The position numbers and the translations under genes are program-made. From Nitrosomonas sp. (GTDB lineage: Bacteria; Pseudomonadota; Gammaproteobacteria; Burkholderiales; Nitrosomonadaceae): a stretch of DNA of 64,000 nucleotides. The stretch spans positions 1,612,001 to 1,676,000 of the forward strand of contig JALDQW010000001.1 of the NCBI GenBank assembly GCA_031316255.1, read 5' to 3'. The notes beneath the pieces are model-generated. The model was not told where the DNA came from. It was given only the letters and a program-made list of their open reading frames with translations, and made no database searches. The first letter of the stretch is position 1; each line of letters begins with the position of its first letter. This document shows, in pieces, positions 1-8,797 of the stretch.

Positions 1-28
1 AGTTTGAAGTGGCAAATAATAATACCTT

Positions 29-2560
29 ATGCGATTAAAAGAAGACAGTAGGCGCCGTTTCTATCCTGCAAAAGCTGGCCTGTTACGACGTATAGTTACA
101 GGTTATTTGATTGTTGTTGGGGTATTTGCGCATATTGCTGTAATTATTGGTTTTATTGCAGCTTTAAAATATTTTCAGCTGACACCCAATCAATTGCTTG
201 TCAGGGCTGTTGAAAAGAGTCCAATTAACATGCCCGGGTTGGTTGAAGCGATAGCACCAGCCCCTAGATTCTCAGACCACATATTGGATGGCCGGATTCG
301 TGTCAGTTATCCACGGATAGTGTTACCTGAATTATCCGGCTGGTCCGGTCAGGGAATGCCGGATTTAATTGCGCAGCGCATTGCTTTGTACTCCAAAATC
401 GGTATCCTTGATTTTGATCCTTGCAAACCGTCTTCCGATATCCTGATGTTATCCGCTTGTTGGGTCAGTCAAGGTGATCAGCAAACTGCATCGCAACTCA
501 TTGAGAATCTTAAGCAATTCAAGCAAGAAACACCTACAGCAAGTGGAAATTACCAATATGGCTGGCAATTGGCATTCGCTTATAATTTAATTGCGAATTA
601 CTCAGGTTTGTCACAAAATGATCGCGTACAAATTGAAACAAAAATTGAGCAGCTTCTACAAAGTTACTTGAGATTGCTCGATGATCCCTCTCCATCGTTG
701 TGGCATGGACGCGCTTCGCTGGCGTCAATTGCCTGGCTGAATGCCGTAACCCTCAACGCAACACCTGAAGATAAACATCGTTATCAATTAATCGCACGTG
801 CTCAAGGCCATTTTCTCGATGTGATCAAGGCACTTGAAATTACCGAGGGATGGCCGGAAGGTTTTAATTACTGGATACAAAATCGCGGTTTTATTATCAG
901 CCTGGCTGCGAGCGCCTATGTGAATGGGTTGACCAATTCACAGCACACAGAACGCGTTGTATATATTTTAAAACGTATTGGACTTTGGCATATCTATGCC
1001 ACTCGTCCCGATAATCGGATTGAGAATCTGGGTGACGAGGGCTCCAGGGTTGATCTCAAAGATGAAACGCGCCGAGTTATCGACATCATTGCTCAGACCA
1101 CGCGTGAGCCGGTGTTTGTGAATTACTCGAACTATTTACAACAATTGCATGGTGCGGAAAGTTATTTTCACGGATATCGTTGGGGAATCAGGCTGTTTAA
1201 CGATCCGACCATTGCGAATACGGCTTTAACTCGTTCGTACGAAGTGTTGCGTCAAAACACCGCAAATTTGAATTATTTTGAAACGCAGATACCGCTTGCT
1301 GATTTGTTTGGCCGTGGCGGCCTTAACCAGGCTTATATTCGCTCGGATTGGTCGCCTGAGGCCACGTTTATCAGTTTCCGTGCGGGACACATATTCACGC
1401 ATCATGGCCATTACGACGCCGGACATTTTACGATATTTAAAGGCGCGCCCCTGGCGATAAACAGCAGTGCATACGGCGAATACTTCGGCGCCAACCGGCT
1501 CAACTATTCCATTCGGACTGTTGCAAAGAATTCGTTGTTAATTTTAAGGCCGCATGAGAAGGTGCAACCGAACCGTTTTTTTGAACAAAATGTATCTGAC
1601 GGTGGGCAGCGAATAGTTTTTCCTACCGGGAGTGCAGTACAGAGTGTCAACGACTGGCGCAGGAAACACAATGCTGCCCCGTATTTAAGTGGCGGTAAAA
1701 TAAACCATTTTCACACGATCGACAGGGAATATACCTATATTTCCTCGGATCTGACGAATGCCTATAACACACCGGCTCATGATGAAGGCGGTCGCGGCGG
1801 GAAAGTCAATGAAGTTAAACGCGATCTGGTGTATTTGGCCAATGAAGACCGTGTGCTGGTTTACGATCGTGTCGTAAGTACGGATCCGTCGTATACCAAG
1901 AAATGGCTGCTGCATACAGTGAATCAGCCTCAAGTGAAGAATGCTACAGCGCTGAAGGGAGAATTGACCAATGGAATTTCTGAGACAACCGATTCTGTTG
2001 CTTTAATCAAGAATGATTCCGGACATTTGCGTATTGACCGTATTTACCCGGAAGATGCAAAGATCAGATTGGTTGGCGGGCCTGATTATCAGTATTATGT
2101 AGAGTCTGATGGCGATGAAACCGTGCTGGATGGCGAGAATTTTTCAAGTGGGGCTTCCTTTCATCCCTGGTTTGATATCGGAATGTGGCGTATTGAAGTT
2201 CAACCCGGAGCACCGCGATTGAGAGATGAGTTCCTTATTGTCTTATCACCCAGCCTGAATGCGCCGCGTGCTGATAAACCCAATCATCTGCTGATCAACG
2301 GCATGGCTGCAAAAGGCATAGAAACCGCACAAAACATTGTGGTATTTGCTGAGACTGTGGCGCATGGTGAATTTGAAATCATATCCGGGAGTCATTTGTC
2401 GAAACAAAAACAGCGCACCTTATATGTTTTTGGAATGCCGATAGGTATGCAGGTAAAGGTAAATTATGGCGCGGAAGAGCGCATAATTGCTGTAAATTCA
2501 AGTGGCGTTTTGGTTACCCCGCTTAATACAGCTGCTGCGCGGATCGCCTTGAGTTGGTAA
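29..2560 (+). CDS. Heparinase II/III family protein (putative EPS-modifying polysaccharide lyase)
   Basis: The 843-residue protein has an N-terminal membrane anchor (about residues 20-47) and then a long alpha/alpha-barrel-like region. From about residue 440 there is a C-terminal beta-sandwich with the heparinase II/III signature (FTHHGHYDAGHF, about residues 452-463), whose His/Tyr cluster is the family's active-site and metal region. Family members cleave uronic-acid-containing polysaccharides by beta-elimination. Similar membrane-anchored versions occur at the edges of exosortase/EPS loci, so it probably trims or degrades the cell's own exopolysaccharide; that role is inference. The start is 28 bases from the window edge, so upstream context is unseen. 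No frameshift is visible. Confidence 0.8.
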   Translation: MRLKEDSRRRFYPAKAGLLRRIVTGYLIVVGVFAHIAVIIGFIAALKYFQLTPNQLLVRAVEKSPINMPGLVEAIAPAPRFSDHILDGRIRVSYPRIVLPELSGWSGQGMPDLIAQRIALYSKIGILDFDPCKPSSDILMLSACWVSQGDQQTASQLIENLKQFKQETPTASGNYQYGWQLAFAYNLIANYSGLSQNDRVQIETKIEQLLQSYLRLLDDPSPSLWHGRASLASIAWLNAVTLNATPEDKHRYQLIARAQGHFLDVIKALEITEGWPEGFNYWIQNRGFIISLAASAYVNGLTNSQHTERVVYILKRIGLWHIYATRPDNRIENLGDEGSRVDLKDETRRVIDIIAQTTREPVFVNYSNYLQQLHGAESYFHGYRWGIRLFNDPTIANTALTRSYEVLRQNTANLNYFETQIPLADLFGRGGLNQAYIRSDWSPEATFISFRAGHIFTHHGHYDAGHFTIFKGAPLAINSSAYGEYFGANRLNYSIRTVAKNSLLILRPHEKVQPNRFFEQNVSDGGQRIVFPTGSAVQSVNDWRRKHNAAPYLSGGKINHFHTIDREYTYISSDLTNAYNTPAHDEGGRGGKVNEVKRDLVYLANEDRVLVYDRVVSTDPSYTKKWLLHTVNQPQVKNATALKGELTNGISETTDSVALIKNDSGHLRIDRIYPEDAKIRLVGGPDYQYYVESDGDETVLDGENFSSGASFHPWFDIGMWRIEVQPGAPRLRDEFLIVLSPSLNAPRADKPNHLLINGMAAKGIETAQNIVVFAETVAHGEFEIISGSHLSKQKQRTLYVFGMPIGMQVKVNYGAEERIIAVNSSGVLVTPLNTAAARIALSW

Positions 2561-2695
2561 ATGTTATGGATGATTACTCATTGGTATCCAGTAGGCTATC
2601 CAGTTGAAGGAGTACTGGCATCCCGGTGGAAATTATCCTATGATTGCCTTTTTATATCATTTCGATCAATTGAGTCTGAAAGGGAACAGCAGTAA

Positions 2696-3244
2696 ATGGA
2701 ATGGGTGTTAGCCATCGTCGTGTTGACAATAGCCTGTATGGTTTTATGGTTCTTTTCCTCTAAACGGGTTTCACTTGAGCCTGGACAATTGGCGCCTGAT
2801 TTTAAATTAACTGACCAGAATGGGAATGTGCAGACTCTAGCAGATTTCAGGGGGAAATGGCTGGCGTTATATTTCTATCCAAAAGATGATACCCCGGGGT
2901 GCACCCGTCAGGCGTGTGCGTTTCGTGACGATCTGGACAAATTAAAGGCGCTGGATGCAGAAGTAGTCGGCGTTAGCGTGGATACGGTTAATAGTCATGT
3001 TGATTTTGCCCGGAAATTTGGCTTGCAATTTCCACTGCTGGCCGATACGGCTGCAGAAACGGCTACGCATTATCGTTCGCTGTTGAATCTGGGTATTGTT
3101 AAATTCGCCAAACGGAATACTTTTTTAATTGACCCGTTTGGTAAAATTGCCCGGGTATATCTTTCGGTAAATGCCTCACATAATTCAAATGAAATTGTTT
3201 CAGATTTAATGTATCTAAAAAACATGAATAGTGAGAATGAATAG
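2696..3244 (+). CDS. bcp: PrxQ/Bcp-type peroxiredoxin with N-terminal membrane anchor
   Basis: This 182-residue thiol peroxidase should reduce hydroperoxides with electrons from thioredoxin. After a hydrophobic N-terminus (residues 3-20) comes the AhpC/TSA domain. The motif FYPKDDTPGCTRQAC places the peroxidatic Cys at 69 and the resolving Cys five residues later at 74, as in the atypical 2-Cys PrxQ group. Most Bcp proteins are about 155 aa and cytosolic; the extra anchor suggests membrane attachment, with the domain probably facing the periplasm. An AAGGGA-like ribosome site precedes the ATG. Thioredoxin reductase, a plausible source of reducing power, is encoded 1.1 kb downstream on the other strand. 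Family call is firm; localisation is inferred. Confidence 0.88.
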   Translation: MEWVLAIVVLTIACMVLWFFSSKRVSLEPGQLAPDFKLTDQNGNVQTLADFRGKWLALYFYPKDDTPGCTRQACAFRDDLDKLKALDAEVVGVSVDTVNSHVDFARKFGLQFPLLADTAAETATHYRSLLNLGIVKFAKRNTFLIDPFGKIARVYLSVNASHNSNEIVSDLMYLKNMNSENE

Positions 3245-3388
3245 ACGAACGAGAATATCCTGGTTTCGTGTCATTGATGGGGAGCTATTGGAGCTGTTTG
3301 GAATCAATCAAAAATCATGAGACCGGGAATAAGTATAAGGCGGAACCGCATAAACCCATACTTATTGTAGGCAGGAGTATCAAATATA

Positions 3389-3760
3389 ATGGCAAATTTT
3401 ACAGAAGAGCAATTAACACAGATCAAATCTGCTTTGCACAAACGTTATCTGGAACTGCAGGAAGAAGTGCGAAGTGAGCTTGTGCAGAGCAGTGAAGAAT
3501 TTGATATTCGAGAGGCAGATGATATCAATAATATTTTGGCTGATGTCGATACCGCATTAGTTGATAAGCAAATCAATGAAATGCGTGAACTTGAAATGTC
3601 CGAGAAATATCTGATGGAACTTGAGTTTGGTGATTGTGTTGATTGCGGAGAGGAAATTGGATTTGAACGATTAATCGCAAATCCCTCTGCGCAACGTTGC
3701 ATCGAATGTCAACGGAAATATGAGAAATTATTTCCGCACGACTCGAATCCATCGTTGTAG
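3389..3760 (+). CDS. DksA/TraR-type C4 zinc-finger protein
   Basis: This 123-residue protein has a helical, acidic coiled-coil-like N-terminal half and a C-terminal C4 zinc finger (Cys83, Cys86, Cys104, Cys107). The order matches DksA/TraR proteins, which bind the RNA polymerase secondary channel and tune transcription, with ppGpp for full DksA. At 123 aa it is shorter than E. coli DksA (151 aa) and closer to short DksA-like paralogues, so it may not be the main DksA. A GGCAGGAG Shine-Dalgarno sits upstream of the ATG. It converges with the Smr gene, with only 31 bases between stop codons and no classic terminator seen. Confidence 0.85.
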   Translation: MANFTEEQLTQIKSALHKRYLELQEEVRSELVQSSEEFDIREADDINNILADVDTALVDKQINEMRELEMSEKYLMELEFGDCVDCGEEIGFERLIANPSAQRCIECQRKYEKLFPHDSNPSL

Positions 3761-3791
3761 CTGTTTCGATATTGCCGGGACGGATTGCTGC

Positions 3792-4340
3792 TTAACTTCT
3801 GAGCAAAACCAATACTGCGCCGCCGCCGCCATTCTCCGGTCTGGCCTGGCAAAAGGCGAGTACAGACTGATGTTGTGCTAACCAGTTGCCAATACTGTTT
3901 TTCAATACAGGAATCCGGTCTTTGGAACTGAGTCCTTTGCCATGTATGATTTTTATGCACCGGAAATTGTTTTCCTGGGCGCTATTTAAAAAAACTGCCA
4001 GCTCTCTTTTTGCAGTTTTCTGGATGAGCCCGTGCAGGTCCAGGCTGTCCTGAATAGGCCAGTAACCGCGTCTTAAACGGCGCAAGGTTTGCCGTGAAAC
4101 ACCTGATCGTAGAAAAGACCATTCGTCGTCGACGTCAGTTTCCATAATATTTGCGTCGGAAACGGTATCGGTCTCAGAGAATTGTTCGTATGCGTTTTTT
4201 TGCCGCGGCACAGGCTCCGGTTTCAACGCTTTCAGAATGGTCTTGTCAGACGCAGCTAATGGCGCAACATCTTGCATTGCTGCACGAAACAAGTTGCTGT
4301 CGTTCATATCCGCAGGCGTTAAGCCATTCTTTTTGGTCAT
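3792..4340 (-). CDS. Smr domain protein (MutS2/SmrA-like putative nuclease)
   Basis: The 182-residue protein has a variable N-terminus and a C-terminal Smr domain. Visible markers are LDLHGL (about residues 99-104, the conserved H-G loop), IIHGKG (about 134-139) and a Gly-rich GGGGAVLVLL end. Stand-alone Smr proteins such as E. coli YdaL/SmrA have nicking endonuclease activity; the physiological role here is unknown. It lies 37 bases downstream of trxB on the same strand and is probably co-transcribed with it, a common pairing in betaproteobacteria as far as I recall. The domain call is confident; the substrate is not predicted. Confidence 0.85.
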   Translation of the reverse strand: MTKKNGLTPADMNDSNLFRAAMQDVAPLAASDKTILKALKPEPVPRQKNAYEQFSETDTVSDANIMETDVDDEWSFLRSGVSRQTLRRLRRGYWPIQDSLDLHGLIQKTAKRELAVFLNSAQENNFRCIKIIHGKGLSSKDRIPVLKNSIGNWLAQHQSVLAFCQARPENGGGGAVLVLLRS

Positions 4341-4377
4341 TTGTCGATTGCGTCAGGCGTGTAGGCAGGTAGAATTT

Positions 4378-5352
<975 letters not shown>

Positions 5353-5453
5353 TCAACTATACTGAGTAATGCGCTTGATCTCAAGTTGAGCGAATTCATT
5401 TAAATGACATCAGTAAAAATTCAGAGCCTCAGAGAAAAGAGGTAAGAAAAAAA

Positions 5454-5579
5454 ATGTTGACGGAGAATAGAACAACAAATACCTGTAGCTTGTCATGGAA
5501 TTTTTCAAAAGATTTTGAAAAAGGGAAGAAAAAAGGCGATTTAAGCGCAGCTTATGCGAAGTTTCTAAAAAATATATGA
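5454..5579 (+). CDS. Possible small ORF (41 aa), uncertain
   Basis: An ATG preceded by a GAGG-containing purine stretch opens a 41-codon frame with a Lys-rich C-terminal half that ends just upstream of the tRNA gene. No homology is recognised. The remainder of 5329-5629 shows no other coding signal. The ORF could be chance; only the purine-rich leader argues for it. Confidence 0.2.
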   Translation: MLTENRTTNTCSLSWNFSKDFEKGKKKGDLSAAYAKFLKNI

Positions 5580-5629
5580 CTTATGTGAAGTGAAATACTC
5601 GCGTAAAATACGAATCTTCTGGATATAAC

Positions 5630-5705
5630 GCCCTGGTAGCTCAGTGGATAGAGCAACCCCCTCCTAAGGGGTAGGTCGCACGTTCGATTCGTGCTCAGGG
5701 CGCCA
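5630..5705 (+). tRNA. tRNA-Arg (anticodon CCT)
   Basis: The sequence folds as a complete cloverleaf. The acceptor GCCCTGG pairs with TCAGGGC (one G-T pair), the anticodon stem is ACCCC/GGGGT, and the loop CTCCTAA gives anticodon CCT, which reads AGG. The T arm contains GTTCGATTC. The discriminator is G, followed by an encoded CCA at 5703-5705. The 3' half from 5661 is repeated at 19713-19758, so this gene is the integration site of the downstream island and its function was restored on insertion. Confidence 0.97.
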
Positions 5706-5706
5706 A
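5661..5706 (+). repeat. attL: 46-bp direct repeat in the 3' half of tRNA-Arg
   Basis: The 46 bases from the anticodon loop (CTCCTAAGGGG) through CCA plus one A recur exactly at 19713-19758. This is the standard footprint of tyrosine-recombinase integration into a tRNA gene. The left copy is part of the intact tRNA. Confidence 0.95.
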
Positions 5707-6268
5707 AATAATCATATAGTTAATACTTTTTAGCTAGTGAATATATTTATTAGGGTTACTCTGGGGTTACGAGTGGCTGATATGGTAAACGAGAGATAAT
5801 AAGACTAGAGTATTTATGATTAATACTTAATCTGGAGGGTGTCGATAGTCGCACTCAATCTGATTTTGTTAATTTCTCAAAGGATTGGTTTGCATTTGAT
5901 TTGTTAAATTAAATGCTTTAACGCTTCAAAAATTAAATAAAAAAGTTAAGGACTTTTATTTTTTGATGCACTAAGTTTTTTGCGAGGTTTGCATTGCCCG
6001 CATAATTCTAAATTTCTAAAGTACCTTGGAAAGCACTTAAATAGCCTTTCTAGCTCTAATAAATGTCCTAATACTAAAGAACGTATAAACAAAGTCGTAA
6101 ATCAAATTATTTGTGGCGAAATGTGAACTTTATTTTAAATAGGGGAGAGAGTTACAAGAGTTTAATTGATTGTGTTGACTACTTTTAGTAGAATGTATTA
6201 AACCGCGTGTAAGGTTATATATTATTTATCTTAGTTTTAATGGGGCTGTCTTTAACCTTGAATAAGTC
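5707..6268. other. AT-rich non-coding left end of the island
   Basis: Between attL and the first island gene there are 560 AT-rich bases with no convincing ORF or RNA. It presumably holds the recombinase arm-binding sites at the left end and the promoter of the 6269 operon. No specific box can be defended. Confidence 0.5.
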
Positions 6269-6859
6269 ATGAGCGGCATTCAAGAACAGTTGTTCAATTT
6301 GCAAATAGCTCAACTGGGGCATGATGAGTTATTTCATAAAGAAATTACGCGGCTTAGCATACATCAGCGCCTAAATCATATGGCCCTGCATTTTGCTAAA
6401 TATTCCGGCAAAATCTGCGATTGTATCTTGAACAATCCCAATGAACAAACTCTAAAAAGAGTTGTTATTGATTCTTTCATTATATCAGTAACATGTGCAA
6501 ACATTCTCAATCTGCGTATTTCTGACAGATTAATCCCTTCTGACAAACAAAAATTTTCGAGCTTAGATGAACTAGGCAATGATTTAATCAGGCAATTAGG
6601 AGTTGATATCCATGACTCCTTATGGCTAATAAAAGCTTTTCCTGTTGTTGCTGGAGAATTCGCTAAAGCTTGTGAATCAGTCGATCATCTCGAATCTTTT
6701 AGATACAGAGAATCAATGATTGATAGTGTTACAAGAATATGTTCGCTCATACTTGTCGCTGCATCGCAGTTAAAGGTCGATTTAGTCTCCGAAACGCCAT
6801 TACGATTAAACGAAGTCAAGAAAAAATCTATTTTCTTTGACCATTACACAAACCTTTAG
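6269..6859 (+). CDS. Unknown helical protein, possibly MazG-like (all-alpha NTP pyrophosphohydrolase fold)
   Basis: The predicted all-helical protein has 196 aa. Segments LHFAKYSGKICD (about residues 40-51), DSFIISVTCAN (about 69-79) and GEFAKACESVDH (about 129-140) resemble the helix pairs of MazG/all-alpha NTP-PPases, which hydrolyse (d)NTPs to monophosphates. The canonical ExxE...ExxD metal motif is not clearly present, so this is a fold-level guess. It is the first gene of a tight operon: 17 bases to a dCTP-deaminase-fold gene, which in turn overlaps a thymine-pyrophosphorylase-family gene. That company supports a role around nucleotides or modified bases. An ordinary unknown helical protein remains possible. 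Confidence 0.5.
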   Translation: MSGIQEQLFNLQIAQLGHDELFHKEITRLSIHQRLNHMALHFAKYSGKICDCILNNPNEQTLKRVVIDSFIISVTCANILNLRISDRLIPSDKQKFSSLDELGNDLIRQLGVDIHDSLWLIKAFPVVAGEFAKACESVDHLESFRYRESMIDSVTRICSLILVAASQLKVDLVSETPLRLNEVKKKSIFFDHYTNL

Positions 6860-6876
6860 ATCAAAAAATTACCGAC

Positions 6877-7719
6877 ATGGCATTTTGGAGTAGTCAAACC
6901 CTTGAGCAGAAATTACCTTGTCTGATTTCTCCTTTTAACCCTTCTAACATAGATCAAGCGTCGTACGCTCTTGAAATTGGGAATGAAATTTTTGTTACAA
7001 AGGATCATCGTAATTTTAATGATCCCCATGCTAAGACAATTTTGCTAGAAAACCAAGATTTTGTTATTCCACCTGGGCAATTTGCGTTTTTATTAACCAA
7101 AGAATGCATAAGAATTCCAAAAGATGCTATTGCCTTTATATCGATTAGAGCGCAATTCAAACATAAAGGACTTGTAAATATTTCGGGATTTCATGTTGAT
7201 CCTGGGTTTCATGGCAACTTGTTGTTCTCATTCTATAATGCTGGGCCAACTCCTATTCATCTGAGCCAAGGGTTGCCTTTTTTCTTAATATGGTTTGCCG
7301 ATCTTGATCATGAAGACAGTAAATATAGAAAAGAGCAAGGTTATAACAGTATTCCAGTGAACGTTTTGAATCAAATTTCTACTGACGAAATTTATTCATT
7401 GCAAACTCTAACAAAAGAATTTCGTGATGTTGAGTCAAAAGTATCTGATAAACTAAATCAAATTGAATCAATTAATAAAGAGATAATAATTACTAAAAGG
7501 GTAGTATGGACTATGGTTATAGCTATTATTTCAATAGTGACATATTTTAGTTCATCATTCATTAGCATGGGAAAATTTGTTATTGAGCAAAAGGAGGCTA
7601 TTTATAACATACTTGAATATAAAGAAGTTTTAGATAATCTAGTTGATGAAAAAAATTCAGGAGAGCCATTTGGTTTAACCATAACTGAGGATCATTCAAA
7701 AAATTTAGACAATAAATGA
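6877..7719 (+). CDS. Membrane-anchored dCTP deaminase/dUTPase-fold protein, catalytic Glu replaced
   Basis: Residues 1-145 resemble Dcd/dUTPase proteins: QASYALEIG (27-35), a core strand region ending RAQFKHKGL (91-99), HVDPGFHGN (106-114) and LLFSFYNAGPTPIHLSQG (115-132). In Dcd the strand before FYN carries the catalytic Glu (LEFYN); here that position is Ser118. The Dcd GRSSLAR motif is also altered (IRAQFKH). Ordinary deaminase activity is therefore doubtful; nucleotide binding or sensing is possible. A coiled-coil-like stretch (180-205), a membrane helix (about 209-229) and a charged tail follow; Dcd enzymes are normally about 190 aa and soluble. The stop overlaps the next ATG (ATGA), so translation is probably coupled. 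Confidence 0.7.
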   Translation: MAFWSSQTLEQKLPCLISPFNPSNIDQASYALEIGNEIFVTKDHRNFNDPHAKTILLENQDFVIPPGQFAFLLTKECIRIPKDAIAFISIRAQFKHKGLVNISGFHVDPGFHGNLLFSFYNAGPTPIHLSQGLPFFLIWFADLDHEDSKYRKEQGYNSIPVNVLNQISTDEIYSLQTLTKEFRDVESKVSDKLNQIESINKEIIITKRVVWTMVIAIISIVTYFSSSFISMGKFVIEQKEAIYNILEYKEVLDNLVDEKNSGEPFGLTITEDHSKNLDNK

Positions 7720-8684
7720 TTCAGGCAAGTGAACTCTATGATCAATATTGGAAATTCGCAGAAGAGCGACAGAACATTTTTTTTAAACGTTTAGCAGGGC
7801 AAAATAGCAGTTTAACAAAAGATTTTATTTTAAAGTCTTACCGTTTTACTAACGCTTATCGCGCTTCTGACAGAGTCAGCCAGTATCTTATCCGCCATGT
7901 TATTTTTTCCGGCGATCAATCTCCCAAAGAAGTTTTTTTCCGTACCCTACTTTTTCGCTTCTTCAATCGTATTTCAACTTGGGAAAAACTGTGCACTGCC
8001 TTAAAAGGACAAATCAGCTATGCTGATTATGATTTCCGACTGTATGACGCTATTCTGACGTCGTTTATTAATGGCAAAAATAAAATATACTCAGCAGCAT
8101 ATATCATGCCATCTGGTATCCGAGAATTTGGTTATCCACGCAAGCATCAGAATAATCTGAAATTACTGGAATGCATGATGCGAGATAATGTTCCAGATCG
8201 TATTACGGGTATTGGGAATCTTGAGAAAACTTTCAATATATTAAGAAGCTACCCAACCTTGGGTGATTTTCTGGCTTATCAATATGCTATCGATCTTGCT
8301 TATAGCGATCTTGAATGTGGTTTAGAAAGTGATTTTATTGCTCCGGGGCCGGGTGCGCTGCGAGGAATAAAAAAATGTTTTAGTGATATTAGCAAGTTTT
8401 CGCCAGCCGAAATTATTCATTATGTTACTGATCGGCAAAATGAAGAGTTTTCGATTCGCGGTATAAGTTTTAAAAAATTATATGGACGTGATTTGCAATT
8501 AATAGATTGCCAAAATATTTTTTGCGAAATAGATAAATATGCCAGAGCTTATCGCCCCGACCTTACAGCTGGAGGACGTACGCGAATAAAACAGAAATTT
8601 TCTCTTAGTAATGAACCTATTAAGCTTTTTTATCCTCCTAAATGGGGAATAAATGATCAAATTCCTGAGTATTATCGCTCATAG
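7716..8684 (+). CDS. HhH-type thymine pyrophosphorylase / 5-hmdU DNA kinase helical-domain family protein
   Basis: I recognise this 322-aa protein as the family annotated as alpha-glutamyl/putrescinyl thymine pyrophosphorylase clade 2, or 5-hmdU DNA kinase helical domain. Characteristic blocks are FTNAYRASDRVSQYLIR (44-60), FFRTLLFRFFNR (74-85), IYSAAYIMPS (124-133), YPTLGDFLAYQYAIDL (179-194), the hairpin-like PGPGALRGIKKCF (210-222), IDCQNIFCEIDKYAR (263-277) and FYPPKWG (305-311). In phages, relatives act in thymine hypermodification and are often fused to a P-loop kinase. Here the domain stands alone as the last gene of a three-gene operon on a cellular island. The substrate is unknown; action on modified bases in DNA or nucleotides is inference. 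Confidence 0.75.
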   Translation: MIQASELYDQYWKFAEERQNIFFKRLAGQNSSLTKDFILKSYRFTNAYRASDRVSQYLIRHVIFSGDQSPKEVFFRTLLFRFFNRISTWEKLCTALKGQISYADYDFRLYDAILTSFINGKNKIYSAAYIMPSGIREFGYPRKHQNNLKLLECMMRDNVPDRITGIGNLEKTFNILRSYPTLGDFLAYQYAIDLAYSDLECGLESDFIAPGPGALRGIKKCFSDISKFSPAEIIHYVTDRQNEEFSIRGISFKKLYGRDLQLIDCQNIFCEIDKYARAYRPDLTAGGRTRIKQKFSLSNEPIKLFYPPKWGINDQIPEYYRS

Positions 8685-8797
8685 AATAAAGCGAATTTTA
8701 ATATAGCTTGAATCAATGCGGGTTTGCTGCGCAGTTGCACTTGGCCGGTCGCCAAGTCAATGATTTGGTAATACACACATAAATTACCGAATATGAA

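Noticed and set aside
1226..1933. Minus-strand ORFs inside the heparinase gene
   Set aside because: They lie opposite a well-supported 843-aa gene, have no ribosome sites and no family similarity.
3268..3477. Plus-strand ORF overlapping the start of the DksA-like gene
   Set aside because: Different frame from the zinc-finger protein, no domain, and half lies in the leader of the real gene.
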